64,000 bases of DNA from Flavobacteriales bacterium (GTDB lineage: Bacteria > Bacteroidota > Bacteroidia > Flavobacteriales_D > Parvicellaceae): the NCBI GenBank assembly GCA_025210295.1, contig JAOASC010000026.1:62001-126000 (forward strand), written 5' to 3'. The stretch's first letter is position 1. The number at the start of each line of letters is the position of its first letter. A program made the position numbers and the translations under genes. The notes below the pieces were generated by a model, which was given only the letters and a program-made list of their open reading frames with translations, made no database searches and was not told the DNA's origin. Below are positions 51,925 to 61,305 of this stretch, one piece after another.

Positions 51925-53952
51925 ATGAAGCTATTTTTATTATTACTTACTGTTATAACATTCTATAGTCAGCAGTTAACTGCTCAGCATAAGGAGGTAA
52001 ATTTTGAAGAAAGAAATTTATATGCAAAAGGAACCTTGCCAAATGTGTTTTCTGCAACTATAGCTGAAAAGTTAGAAACATCTATAGAAGAATTTAATCT
52101 GGTAGATTCAACACAAGATTATGATGAAAAAATAAAATTTTTATTAACCTCTAACTATCTAGATTCTGATTTGTTTTGGTCTGGTAATGTTTTGTATGGA
52201 GATGCTTTGACGAACTATATTCAGAAAGTAGGAGATAAAGTCGTTCAAGGTAGAAAAGACTTAACTAAAAAAATAGAGTTTTATGTTTATAGATCAAGTC
52301 AAATCAATGCCTTTTGTACAGGATTGGGAAATATCTTTGTGAGTACAGGTTTGCTTGCCAATATTGAAACTGAGGCCGAGTTAGCTTTTGTATTATCTCA
52401 TGAAGTAGCACATTATGAATTAAAACACAGTTTATCTTCCTATTTTGAAAATGACAAGTTATTAAAAGGAAAAGGAGAGTATAAAAAACAGAAAATTGAA
52501 CAAAAAATAGCTTTACTGTATAAGTTTGCTAAAGAAGATGAGTATGAGGCAGATTCTGTGGGAACTGCTGAGTTTTTAAAGTTAGGGTATAGAGGAGAGC
52601 ATGTTCCAAATGTATTGGAAATGCTGTATTATGCCTACCTCCCTTTTGATGAAAAATATATTGATGAGGAGTTTTTAAATATTGGAGATATTCAAATTCC
52701 TGCAGAATATTTGTTGAAAAATGCCGATAGCATACCAGCAATGATAGAAAGAAATGACAGCTATTATACGCATCCCAACATCTTAAAACGATTAAATAGA
52801 GTAGAAGCCATTCAGTTGGAGTATGAGCAATCAAACACAGTTGATTTTTTCTTTTCAGAAGAAACGTTTTATGCTGTGAGAAAAAAAGCCAGGTATGAAT
52901 TGGTTAGACAATATTTGATTGAAGCCAGGTATTCAAAAGCGCTGTATAGTTCTTTAACTTTGTTAGAAGATGATCCAAATAACCGCTTTTTAGAGTTGTC
53001 GATATCAAAAGCATTGTATGGTTTATGTAAGTATAAAAATGCCAATGAATTACATTATGTAGCTGAAGCTTATACTAGAATACAAGGTGAGAGTCAAAAG
53101 ATCCATTACCTGATTAAGCATTTAACTAAAAAGCAGTTCAATGTTGTTGTTGTAAGCTTTTTAGAAAAAATGGCCTTAAAATATCCAGAAGAAACAATCT
53201 TAGAACAGTACATTGAAGATCTAATTAGAGAGTTAGTTGTTGTCAATAAAATAACTACTAAAGATTTAAAAAAGGAAAGTACTACTGCTGATAATTTTCA
53301 CCTTTATGCGTTAAGAGATTTATATGAAAAAAATGGATATGAAGCTAAGTTTAATGATTACCATAAAGAACTTGAGGAGTTACAAGAAAAAGAAAATAAA
53401 AGTTACAAGGAAAAAGAGAAAGAAAAAAGATTAAAACAAATAGACCAACAAAAGAATGGGTACCAAATTAAAGCCGAAACAATGGTGGTGATGGAACCTA
53501 AAGTTTATTTGTTTGACAAGGAGGGGATCATGTTAAGTGCTATAGAAAAGCTACAGTTAGAGTATGTTGAAGAGATTAAAAAGATGTCTGAGGTCCATCA
53601 CATTAAGGTCGAACATTTAGATCGGTTAAATGTCAGAGATACTAAACGTTATAATTATTTATTAATTTTAAATGATTTGTTGAGGAGCTATAACCAGAAT
53701 ATGGATTATAAGCTTGTTACAATAATGGATGGAAATCGGAACTATTTACAAGATGTTTACGATACAAGGTATGTTTATCAAACTTATATATACTATAATA
53801 AAAAGACGAAAAGCAATCATTTTATTTCAAGTCTTATAGATATTGAATTAGGTAAAACAGTTTATTCGAATATAGCGTTTTTCAAAGGTTACCCACATCT
53901 TAATCTTATTAGGAGGTTTATAGACGATGATTTTAGAAAGATAAAGACGTAA
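51925..53952 (+). CDS. M48-family zinc metalloprotease with long C-terminal extension
   Basis: 675 residues from ATG 51925 (signal peptide about 1-21, LTAQ). A TTG-started frame from 51892 would place 11 residues before the signal peptide and overlap a terminator. The M48 protease domain (about 75-260) has the zinc site HEVAHYELKH (H159) and the downstream glutamate region DEYEADSVG. The family includes BepA-like outer-membrane quality-control proteases. The last 400 residues are mostly helical with repeated pairs that could be TPR-like, and a lysine/glutamate coiled coil near 485-515. No sorting domain, so probably periplasmic. It is followed immediately by the broken hydroxylase fragment. 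Confidence 0.88.
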   Translation: MKLFLLLLTVITFYSQQLTAQHKEVNFEERNLYAKGTLPNVFSATIAEKLETSIEEFNLVDSTQDYDEKIKFLLTSNYLDSDLFWSGNVLYGDALTNYIQKVGDKVVQGRKDLTKKIEFYVYRSSQINAFCTGLGNIFVSTGLLANIETEAELAFVLSHEVAHYELKHSLSSYFENDKLLKGKGEYKKQKIEQKIALLYKFAKEDEYEADSVGTAEFLKLGYRGEHVPNVLEMLYYAYLPFDEKYIDEEFLNIGDIQIPAEYLLKNADSIPAMIERNDSYYTHPNILKRLNRVEAIQLEYEQSNTVDFFFSEETFYAVRKKARYELVRQYLIEARYSKALYSSLTLLEDDPNNRFLELSISKALYGLCKYKNANELHYVAEAYTRIQGESQKIHYLIKHLTKKQFNVVVVSFLEKMALKYPEETILEQYIEDLIRELVVVNKITTKDLKKESTTADNFHLYALRDLYEKNGYEAKFNDYHKELEELQEKENKSYKEKEKEKRLKQIDQQKNGYQIKAETMVVMEPKVYLFDKEGIMLSAIEKLQLEYVEEIKKMSEVHHIKVEHLDRLNVRDTKRYNYLLILNDLLRSYNQNMDYKLVTIMDGNRNYLQDVYDTRYVYQTYIYYNKKTKSNHFISSLIDIELGKTVYSNIAFFKGYPHLNLIRRFIDDDFRKIKT

Positions 53953-53953
53953 A

Positions 53954-54044
53954 CTATTTTAGTTGCTCTTGCAAATACTTTGATGTCATGTCTCCATCAT
54001 GTCGCCAACCAGGAGGGTAAAAGAGATACTTCTATACTAGGAGT
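53954..54044 (-). pseudogene. Remnant of the 3' end of a fatty-acid-hydroxylase gene (second copy at 56783)
   Basis: Read on the minus strand this encodes YLFYPPGWRHDGDMTSKYLQ followed by EQLK and TAG (53956-53954). The intact gene at 57682-56783 ends YIFYPPGWRHDGELMTSKYL followed by QEQLEKD and TAG. About 70 bases match closely, with one in-frame three-base difference and one 11-base difference (near 54033) that breaks the frame further upstream; similarity fades by about 54044. The stop lies one base after the M48 gene stop, tail to tail, so this is probably the original 3' end of the hydroxylase gene, cut off when the LamG gene arrived. Confidence 0.85.
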
Positions 54045-54164
54045 CATCCGAGATGTGTTGATAATGAAGTTTAGATATGCACAAATCGATATAGAATTTA
54101 ACCGTTGGCTAAATATAAAGTGGGGAAGTTACTTTTTCTTGTTTATTTTGATTTACTTTTGAAT

Positions 54165-56786
54165 ATGAGAAGAAACATTTTATTAGTATTTAATTTTTTC
54201 TGTCTTCTAGCAGTTTATGCACAGCCATTTAATAGGGCAATAACATTAAATGGAGTTAATGATTATATTGTAGTTCCCAATAATAGTGCTTTTTATCAGA
54301 GTAGCAATATGACAATCGAAGCGTGGATAAAGCCTTGCGAAATTAATGGGTATCGAGCTATTGTAAATCGACAATGGTGTGCAGCGAGTAGACCATCATA
54401 TCATTTCTCAATAAGAAATGGCCATATCGAGTTTGTCTGGTCAAATAACGGAAATTGCAATTACTATAATAGTTATCGATCTGATTTGCCACTAGCACAA
54501 GTTAATGTATGGCAGCATGTTGCAGTTGTCCATACCTCTACTGGTATTGATTTATATTATAATGGGGCATTGGTTGTTGGGAATCTGATAAATGGGAGTT
54601 ATGGTAATATTAGAAATACTTCTGAACCTCTTAGAATTGGAGTTTATAAAAATATAAGTGGTAATTATGGTGGTTTTTTTCACGGAGGAATAGATGAAGT
54701 TAGAATTTGGAATACAAATTTAAATTCAACACAAATAATGAATCGATATAATACTCCTTTGAACGGGAATGAAAATAATTTAGTAGCATATTATGCTATG
54801 GATGGAACTCAAAATGGAAGCCCAACAACAGCATTAAATAGTGGTCAAGTTCATGGAGCAGTTTTAAATGGGACAACAGTTGGTACTGTAGCAACCCCAA
54901 TATATGGAAATAGCACTCCTGTTGTTGATTTAGGAAATGATACGATCATTTGTCAGGGAACAAATATAGAACTAAATTCAGGGGTTACTGGTGCTACTTA
55001 TGCTTGGAATAACGGGTCACTTGGGAGTAGTATTAGTGTTGTCGATTCAGGTACGTATTGGGTTGAGGTAACAAAGGGATGTGATATTGTAAGAGATTCT
55101 ATAAAGGTTGATTTCCCTGAGTCAATAGCTGTTTCTGCAGGTCCTGATACGATAATTTGTAAGGGAGATTCTGTTCAATTGAATGGAAGTACAACATCGC
55201 TTTTATACAGTTGGGGAGCCAATGTAAATGCAGGTAATTCTTTAACTCCTTGGGTAATGCCAGAGGCCAATACAATCTTTACACTTCAAGCTGACGATAG
55301 TTTAGGATGTCCCAATACTAGTTCTGTATTAATAACTGTAAGAGATTTGCCTGGTATATCTGTAGGTGAAGACACAACGTTGTGTGTAGGAGAATCAATA
55401 GAACTTCAAGCTTTAGGAGGAACAGCGTATGCATGGAGTGCTAATCCAACATTATCTGATCCTTCTATTTCAAATCCAGTAGCAACTCCAATAGTAAATG
55501 AAACTTATATTGTGGAAGGTAGTGATGCATATGGATGTGTCAATTTTGATACAGTGGTTATAAATACACAAGCTTTGCCATTAGTTGAAGCAAGCCTTGA
55601 TACAACAATATGTTATGGAGACTCTATACAAATTTCAGCTACTGGAGGAGAGCAGTATAGTTGGGGAGTTATTGGGGGAACATTAGCATTATCTGGATCA
55701 AATATTTGGGTAACTCCTTCTGAATCTTCTGTTTATACTGTTGTTGGTGAAGATCTAATTGGGTGTCAAGGGATAGATTCTGTAATAGTTGACGTTATCC
55801 CGCTTCCAAATGTTGTTGCTAACCCATCAAGCATTGTCAATATTTGTCTGGGGGATTCCGTTCAGTTAAATGCTATGGGAGCAATTGATTATATCTGGGA
55901 TGCGTCGCCTTTTATGGATGTTACGACGACACATTCACCTTGGGTTTTTCCTGATACTTCAGTTTATTTTACGGTTAGTGGAACTTCAGTTGAAGGATGT
56001 GTAGGTAGAGACTCTGTATTGGTAAATGTTTATAATTATATTTTTCAAATTCCAGAAGATACTGTTATGTGTAAAGGAGATGTTCTTAGTTTAACGATAA
56101 CAGGAGGGGATAGTTCTGCTATTTATTCTTGGTCTCCGACATCATCTATTACAGGTGATTATGGGAGTATGATTCAAGTAAGCCCTGATTCCTCTACACA
56201 GTTCACTGTTTCAATTCAAGGAAATAATGGTTGTGAAATAGAAGAAAATATTTTTGTAACTGTCAATGAAATACCTGAACCTTATTTTGTATATGAATTA
56301 GCTTATAGTTGTAATGGAGTTAGAGTGGATTTTACCCAATATACTTCGGATGATTACCAATATAAATGGACTTTTAGTGATGGTAAAGAATCTTTCGAAC
56401 CACACCCATTCAATGTTTTTAACTATGATAGAGCGTTTAATGCAACGATAACAATTTGGGATAGTATAGGGTGTTCTTCAAGTTATACTTCAAGTCAAGA
56501 AATAGTACTTTTTGATGAGTTGTTGTATAACGTCCCTAATGTCTTTACCCCCAATAATGATGGAATAAATGATGTGTTTTATATTGAGTTAAATGAGGGG
56601 ATTGTAGAATGTGTATCGTTTAATATATATAATCGTTGGGGACAACTTTTATATGAAGCCTATGGAAGTGATGTAGTTTGGGATGGAAAAGTATTAAATG
56701 GAGCTCCTGCATCTGAAGGAACTTATTACTATAGTTTATCCATACAAGATAAACTATATAAAGGAACAATCAATTTAATGCGCTAA
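54165..56786 (+). CDS. Secreted LamG-domain protein with Ig-like/PKD repeats and T9SS type B sorting domain
   Basis: 873 residues from ATG 54165; the frame runs back to 54105, but the signal peptide (MRRNILLVFNFFCLLAVYAQ) begins here. A LamG/concanavalin-like domain (about 22-225, with ALTLNG-type opening as AITLNGVNDYIVV and GIDEVRIWN near its end) is followed by Ig-like segments of about 80 residues with the recurring pattern DTTICxGDSI/V, a PKD-like domain near 725-780 (KWTFSDGKES) and a type B T9SS sorting domain (about 790-873, VPNVFTPNNDGINDVFYI). It is flanked by the broken and the intact copies of the hydroxylase gene 3' end, and its stop overlaps the intact one by four bases. Confidence 0.9.
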   Translation: MRRNILLVFNFFCLLAVYAQPFNRAITLNGVNDYIVVPNNSAFYQSSNMTIEAWIKPCEINGYRAIVNRQWCAASRPSYHFSIRNGHIEFVWSNNGNCNYYNSYRSDLPLAQVNVWQHVAVVHTSTGIDLYYNGALVVGNLINGSYGNIRNTSEPLRIGVYKNISGNYGGFFHGGIDEVRIWNTNLNSTQIMNRYNTPLNGNENNLVAYYAMDGTQNGSPTTALNSGQVHGAVLNGTTVGTVATPIYGNSTPVVDLGNDTIICQGTNIELNSGVTGATYAWNNGSLGSSISVVDSGTYWVEVTKGCDIVRDSIKVDFPESIAVSAGPDTIICKGDSVQLNGSTTSLLYSWGANVNAGNSLTPWVMPEANTIFTLQADDSLGCPNTSSVLITVRDLPGISVGEDTTLCVGESIELQALGGTAYAWSANPTLSDPSISNPVATPIVNETYIVEGSDAYGCVNFDTVVINTQALPLVEASLDTTICYGDSIQISATGGEQYSWGVIGGTLALSGSNIWVTPSESSVYTVVGEDLIGCQGIDSVIVDVIPLPNVVANPSSIVNICLGDSVQLNAMGAIDYIWDASPFMDVTTTHSPWVFPDTSVYFTVSGTSVEGCVGRDSVLVNVYNYIFQIPEDTVMCKGDVLSLTITGGDSSAIYSWSPTSSITGDYGSMIQVSPDSSTQFTVSIQGNNGCEIEENIFVTVNEIPEPYFVYELAYSCNGVRVDFTQYTSDDYQYKWTFSDGKESFEPHPFNVFNYDRAFNATITIWDSIGCSSSYTSSQEIVLFDELLYNVPNVFTPNNDGINDVFYIELNEGIVECVSFNIYNRWGQLLYEAYGSDVVWDGKVLNGAPASEGTYYYSLSIQDKLYKGTINLMR

Positions 56787-57682
56787 TCCTTTTCAAGTTG
56801 CTCTTGTAAATACTTTGATGTCATGAGTTCTCCATCATGTCGCCAACCAGGAGGGTAAAAGATATACTTCAATTTGTTTTTTATACTAGGAGTGGATTGG
56901 ACGTCAGTCCAGATGTTTTTGAGCTCATGTGTAGCTATTTCAAAAGGGTTGTAGGTATCAATATTAGAGGTAATACCATAAATAGGATGATCTTGACGAT
57001 CTTCTTTTTCAAAAGTCCCAAATAACCGGTCCCAAATAATTAATATTCCAGCATGATTTTTATCTAAATATTTAACTTGAGTGGCATGATGTACTCGGTG
57101 ATGAGAAGGTGTGTTGAATACCAGTTCTAAGAAACCTAGTTTTTTAACAGTCTCGGTATGTTGAAAAAATTGATAAACTAAGCTGATAGAATGCATGACT
57201 AATATCGATAGCGGAGAGAATCCAATTAATGGTAGCCAAGCCCAAAAGAAAAACTTATAAAAAGGTTCACCCCAACTTTGCCTTAAAGCAGTAGTAAAGT
57301 TAAAATGTTGAGAAGAGTGATGGTGTATATGGGCAGCCCATAGAATACGAACTTGATGACTCAACCTATGATGCCAATAAAAAGAAAAGTCATCAGCAAA
57401 AAATAGTAAAATCCACATGTACCAATGCATCTCAAAATCAAATAATCTGAATTGGTAGATAAAAGTGAAAAGAATAAAAAATAACGTTTTAGTCAGAATA
57501 CCAATAAAAACAGATCCAACCCCCATTGACAGACTAGCAAATGAATCTTTTGTTGTATAAAGATTTAAATGTTGTCGAGCATTTAAAAAGAGTTCTAAAC
57601 CAATAAATAAAAGGTAAAAAGGTACAGCGTAAATACTGGGGTCACCTTTGGCTGCTGCGTTGTAAGCTTCTATAAAGGTCAT
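56783..57682 (-). CDS. Fatty acid hydroxylase/sterol desaturase superfamily protein
   Basis: 299 residues, four or five membrane helices. The di-iron histidine boxes are HHRLSH, HIHHHSSQHFN and the later HHRVHHATQ, the pattern of the fatty acid hydroxylase superfamily (sterol C5-desaturase, alkylglycerol monooxygenase, bacterial carotenoid and lipid hydroxylases). It uses O2 to hydroxylate or desaturate a lipid; the substrate cannot be told. Its last 30 codons are duplicated at 53954-54044. It overlaps the end of the LamG gene tail-to-tail and is followed on the same strand, one base upstream, by the M1 peptidase stop, so the two are co-transcribed. Confidence 0.9.
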   Translation of the reverse strand: MTFIEAYNAAAKGDPSIYAVPFYLLFIGLELFLNARQHLNLYTTKDSFASLSMGVGSVFIGILTKTLFFILFTFIYQFRLFDFEMHWYMWILLFFADDFSFYWHHRLSHQVRILWAAHIHHHSSQHFNFTTALRQSWGEPFYKFFFWAWLPLIGFSPLSILVMHSISLVYQFFQHTETVKKLGFLELVFNTPSHHRVHHATQVKYLDKNHAGILIIWDRLFGTFEKEDRQDHPIYGITSNIDTYNPFEIATHELKNIWTDVQSTPSIKNKLKYIFYPPGWRHDGELMTSKYLQEQLEKD

Positions 57683-57683
57683 A

Positions 57684-60674
57684 CTATGGTTTGATTGATT
57701 GGATAATTTTAAAAGGATTCATGGAGTTAAAGTGAATGACAAAAGTCATACGTTGCCAAAAAGTGATACCGTTATAATCGAATTCTTTTTGAATGTTTTC
57801 TGAAAACAATAACGGCATATAAAGCTCAATAAAATTTTTCTTAATAGGAATGTATAGGCCTACATCAAAATTACTACCAATCTTGTTTGTAATAATTCCT
57901 TGATTATTTTCTTTATAAGGGTAATAACCAATATCAGCAAAAATTCCAATAGGGAGTTTAGGTAAGTCTAGTTTCGTATTTAGTGCAAGTATCCAGTTGT
58001 TACTACTTCCTGTGTTTGTAAAAGTTTTAAAACCTCCATGTGAATTGCCTAATTGCTGAGCTAAGAAATTAGGATAATTACTTGTTCTCCCCAGAAAAGT
58101 ATTGTTAAACATGTAGTCATATAAACCTGTTTGACCACTCATACGCCAATTATATCTAGAATTAGTGTTTGCATATAATGACTTTCCTGCAAAAAGACGA
58201 AATGAAATCCCATCTCTTTTTAAGTTGTAATTAATTCTCATTTTTCCAGTTAAACTTATGGTATTTACAACCTCATTATTACTATTGTCTCCATAAGTAT
58301 AATCAACTTTTAATGAAGCAGGTTTTAGTGTTTGTTTATTTTGAATCTGGTAGCTGAAATCAAAATAGTTGGAAGAAACTCCTGTGCTATCACTATAGCA
58401 CTTTTCTCTAATATTGTGGAATGAAAGGGCAAAAGATTGTTTAGGTGCTGTCCTCAATTTTTTATTATAGAGTTCAGCATTTAAGTTGACAGAATGCTTA
58501 TACCAAGCAATATTGTTTTCTGAAATCTGTTCAGCATAAGAGAATGATTTAGCCTCGTATCCTAAACTTACTTTTCTAAATATAGGCGTAGGGTACCAGT
58601 TGTAGTAGATAGATCCAAGTCCAGTTATTGCTTTGTTTTGAAAAGAGTACATAGGTATTGCTAGCCACTCAAGCTTTTTCTCAGGAAAAGTAGTGTTATA
58701 AAATGCTAAACCTAGCATTCCTCGGTCAGTTTCATTCCATCCAACTAATGGTAAAAAGTTGATGGTATAATAATCTCTATTTTCTATTTCTCCTAACAGT
58801 TTAAGTTTAATTGGTCTAGATTTTTTTAGTATTCCACTGGTTTTAATAACATCATTTGTACGGTCAATCTCAGGAATGTCTTTATCATAGTCTAGCACAA
58901 GTTTGTATGCTGTTTGGGGTAAAGAGAAGTTTTGTTTTCCATAAAAACCATCCGACCATTGTTTGAAAAGAATACTATCATTTTTATCTAGTCCATAAAT
59001 AGATATTGGAGCAGCAATATCGCTGTTGTTTTTGACAGTTAAAGTGTTTGAACTCTTTTGATAAGCGCTCATTTTATAGTCAATCTTTTTAGTGGTTTGA
59101 ATATAATCTTGAAAGAACCAACTCAAGTCTTTTTTGGAAACACTTTCAAAAACTGCTTTAACATCTTTAGGTTGCGGATGTTTAAATTTCCATTCATCAA
59201 AGTAGGTGTGCATGCACTGATTAAATAAGGAATCGCCTAAATAAGCTAATAAGTAATCAAATCCAATCGCCGTTTTGGAATAGATAATAGTACCATAATT
59301 GGTAGGAGTAAATAACGAAGCTGGTGATTCAATAGGTTGGTCATAGTTCCTTCTTGCTGCATATAAATAGGATAAATCGTGTAATCCCCTTGCTTGGTAC
59401 TGATCTAGCCCGATTTTTTTAGCAACATTCTTATTGACTAATCCAATCCCAGAATTAGGGTGTAGGGTTTCAGTAGTTCTGTTCTCAGTATAGGAGTTCA
59501 TTCCTTCATCCATCCATGCATGTTTACGCTCATTAGACCCCAGTATTCCATAAAACCAATTGTGTCCAACTTCATGGATAATCACTTGTTCAAGAGCACT
59601 AGGAGTATAAGATGTTCCAATAACAGTTACATTAGGATATTCCATACCAGCCCCAGCTGTCAGCGCCCCATCAATAGCAGTAACCTGATTATAGGGATAA
59701 TCTCCAGTCCATAATGAATAGTAATAAATGGAGCTATCTAAATAAGCAATAGCATCTTTCCATAAATGTGATTCGCTATTGGTAAACATAGCCCAAGTAG
59801 TGACTTTTCTTTTGGAATGAGGTAAGGTCACTTCTCCTTTTAAAACATGCCATCTTTTATCAACAAAAAAAGCAAAATCATGAACATTATCTTGATGATA
59901 ATGAAGTGTTTTTAATTTTTTAGAGCTTTTGGGAGTGCTCATATCTGTATAGGCTTTATAGCCACCACTTTCAATTAATAATTGAGTTTTTTTGACTTTT
60001 TTATCTAACCATTCTAGCTCTTTTTCTCCATTGACTAAATCACCAGTGGCTCCCACAACATAATTTTCTGGAAGCGTAATCTTTACATCATAACTCCCGT
60101 ACTCTGAGTAAAATTCACCTTGGCTAAGGTAGGGCATTACATTCCAACCATTCTCATCATAAACAGCTGGTTTAGGAAACCATTGAGTTAATTGATATGC
60201 TTGTCCCAAATGTCCAAGTCTAGAAATATTACCATAAGGAATTTTAACCCTGAAAGGAGTAGTAATGGTCACACTCTTATTAGGAGGTAGAGGTTTATTT
60301 AAATAAACTTTTACATAATCAATGTTGTCATCATACACTAACTTTAAACGCTGGTTGTTAATTTTAAAATCCAATGAATCGATATGACCTCTATTTTGAT
60401 CAGGAGAAAAGTGGAACGTTAAATCTCCTGCTTGGTTTAATTGTTCAGCAAGAGCTGTAGCGTTATTTTTATAGGCGTTAGGCCATAAGTGAAAATAAAT
60501 AAAAGAAAGCGTGTCTCTAGAGTTATTGATGTATTCAATTTTTTCAAAAGCGTTTAATTCATGTAAGGAATCATTTAAGGTAACGTCTATGGTTGTGTTC
60601 ACCTCTTGCTGAAAATACTGTGAAAATGAAATAATTTGAGTAAATACCAATAAGGTTAGAGCTAAATGTTTCAT
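57684..60674 (-). CDS. M1-family zinc metallopeptidase with C-terminal outer-membrane-like region
   Basis: 996 residues. Signal peptide about 1-18 (ISFSQ). The N-terminal beta domain and M1 catalytic domain follow: the zinc motif HEVGHNWFYG (around residue 367) with the third ligand glutamate in AWMDEGMNSYTE, 18 residues on as in gluzincins. The usual GXMEN exopeptidase motif appears as GAGMEYPN. The region after about 620 is rich in alternating beta strands (GLGSIYYNWYPT, SLGYEAKSFSYAEQ, DFSYQIQNKQ) and could form an outer-membrane barrel, a fusion known in Bacteroidetes M1 proteins. It is the first gene of a two-gene unit with the hydroxylase and has a -7 match at 60702-60695. Confidence 0.9.
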   Translation of the reverse strand: MKHLALTLLVFTQIISFSQYFQQEVNTTIDVTLNDSLHELNAFEKIEYINNSRDTLSFIYFHLWPNAYKNNATALAEQLNQAGDLTFHFSPDQNRGHIDSLDFKINNQRLKLVYDDNIDYVKVYLNKPLPPNKSVTITTPFRVKIPYGNISRLGHLGQAYQLTQWFPKPAVYDENGWNVMPYLSQGEFYSEYGSYDVKITLPENYVVGATGDLVNGEKELEWLDKKVKKTQLLIESGGYKAYTDMSTPKSSKKLKTLHYHQDNVHDFAFFVDKRWHVLKGEVTLPHSKRKVTTWAMFTNSESHLWKDAIAYLDSSIYYYSLWTGDYPYNQVTAIDGALTAGAGMEYPNVTVIGTSYTPSALEQVIIHEVGHNWFYGILGSNERKHAWMDEGMNSYTENRTTETLHPNSGIGLVNKNVAKKIGLDQYQARGLHDLSYLYAARRNYDQPIESPASLFTPTNYGTIIYSKTAIGFDYLLAYLGDSLFNQCMHTYFDEWKFKHPQPKDVKAVFESVSKKDLSWFFQDYIQTTKKIDYKMSAYQKSSNTLTVKNNSDIAAPISIYGLDKNDSILFKQWSDGFYGKQNFSLPQTAYKLVLDYDKDIPEIDRTNDVIKTSGILKKSRPIKLKLLGEIENRDYYTINFLPLVGWNETDRGMLGLAFYNTTFPEKKLEWLAIPMYSFQNKAITGLGSIYYNWYPTPIFRKVSLGYEAKSFSYAEQISENNIAWYKHSVNLNAELYNKKLRTAPKQSFALSFHNIREKCYSDSTGVSSNYFDFSYQIQNKQTLKPASLKVDYTYGDNSNNEVVNTISLTGKMRINYNLKRDGISFRLFAGKSLYANTNSRYNWRMSGQTGLYDYMFNNTFLGRTSNYPNFLAQQLGNSHGGFKTFTNTGSSNNWILALNTKLDLPKLPIGIFADIGYYPYKENNQGIITNKIGSNFDVGLYIPIKKNFIELYMPLLFSENIQKEFDYNGITFWQRMTFVIHFNSMNPFKIIQSIKP

Positions 60675-60694
60675 AGGAGCTAATTTTCTTAAAA

Positions 60695-60702
60695 CAAATA
60701 TA
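60695..60702 (-). promoter_or_regulatory. -7 element for the M1 peptidase gene
   Basis: Minus-strand TATATTTG matches TAnnTTTG, 20 bases before the ATG. No clear -33 element. Confidence 0.4.
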
Positions 60703-60822
60703 ATTGAAAAGTTTTTAAATTATAAATGTTATAATAGTATAGTATATCGTGTTTTTTTAACGAAAGTTAAGTTAAATAGGTGTTAAAGTTCGTTTTATGG
60801 TGGTTTATTGTTGATTTATTGT

Positions 60823-60830
60823 TAGATTTG
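60823..60830 (+). promoter_or_regulatory. -7 element for the 60862 gene
   Basis: TAGATTTG matches TAnnTTTG exactly and lies 31 bases before the ATG. Upstream is a T/G-rich stretch without a -33 at the usual distance. Confidence 0.4.
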
Positions 60831-60861
60831 TCTGGCAAGAATACCCTAAAGAGTTTAAAGT

Positions 60862-61242
60862 ATGGAAACTAGAACATTGCGTTTTGGAACTATTAAAATA
60901 ATTTCGAAGAACCTCATTCATTTCTGTTACAATAAAGGAATAGAAGTAGGGGTAAATGAAATGCAGGAAATTATCCAAATTCTAGTGGATTATGTAGCTG
61001 AGAATGGGAAGATAAAATTGGTTTTGGAAATACCTCCAACAACAATGACCAATTTAGAGGCAATGACTTATTTAAATGAGAATAAATACAAAAATGAAAA
61101 TACGATAGCAGTTGCTTTAGTAACAAAAGCAATAGCGCAACGTTTAAATTCAAAGTTTTATCATACCAAGGTTGAAGTTGGTGTTCCCACAGAGTTTTTT
61201 AAATCGGTAGAAGAAGCTTTAACTTGGCTTTCACAAGTTTAA
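60862..61242 (+). CDS. Small protein of unknown function, possible STAS/SpoIIAA-like fold
   Basis: 126 residues, no signal peptide. The sequence alternates beta strands and helices in the order expected of a STAS-like fold: an N-terminal RTLRFGTIKIISKNLIHFCY, a VNEMQEIIQILVDYVAENGK helix, KIKLVLEIPPTTMTNLEAMT, then TIAVALVTKAIAQRLNSKFY and KSVEEALTWLSQV at the end. Bacteroidetes encode many such small proteins; function is unknown. The call of a fold is by eye only. It stands alone between the divergent M1 peptidase and the helicase. Confidence 0.7.
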   Translation: METRTLRFGTIKIISKNLIHFCYNKGIEVGVNEMQEIIQILVDYVAENGKIKLVLEIPPTTMTNLEAMTYLNENKYKNENTIAVALVTKAIAQRLNSKFYHTKVEVGVPTEFFKSVEEALTWLSQV

Positions 61243-61258
61243 GTAGTTAAAAAGAGGG

Positions 61259-61276
61259 AAGCTTGTAGCTTATTTT
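61259..61276 (+). terminator. Weak hairpin terminator after the 60862 gene
   Basis: AAGCT (61259-61263) and AGCTT (61267-61271) form a 5-bp stem with a three-base loop, followed by ATTTTT. The stem is short, so this is tentative. Confidence 0.35.
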
Positions 61277-61305
61277 TCTGAATTTATTTTTTATTTTTGA
61301 GGTAA

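Noticed and set aside
53980-54162. Open frame of 60 codons on the plus strand between the M48 and LamG genes
   Set aside because: It lies antisense to the hydroxylase remnant and shows no protein-like features; it is a by-product of the duplicated segment.
54105-54164. N-terminal extension of the LamG protein
   Set aside because: The added 20 residues precede a complete signal peptide.
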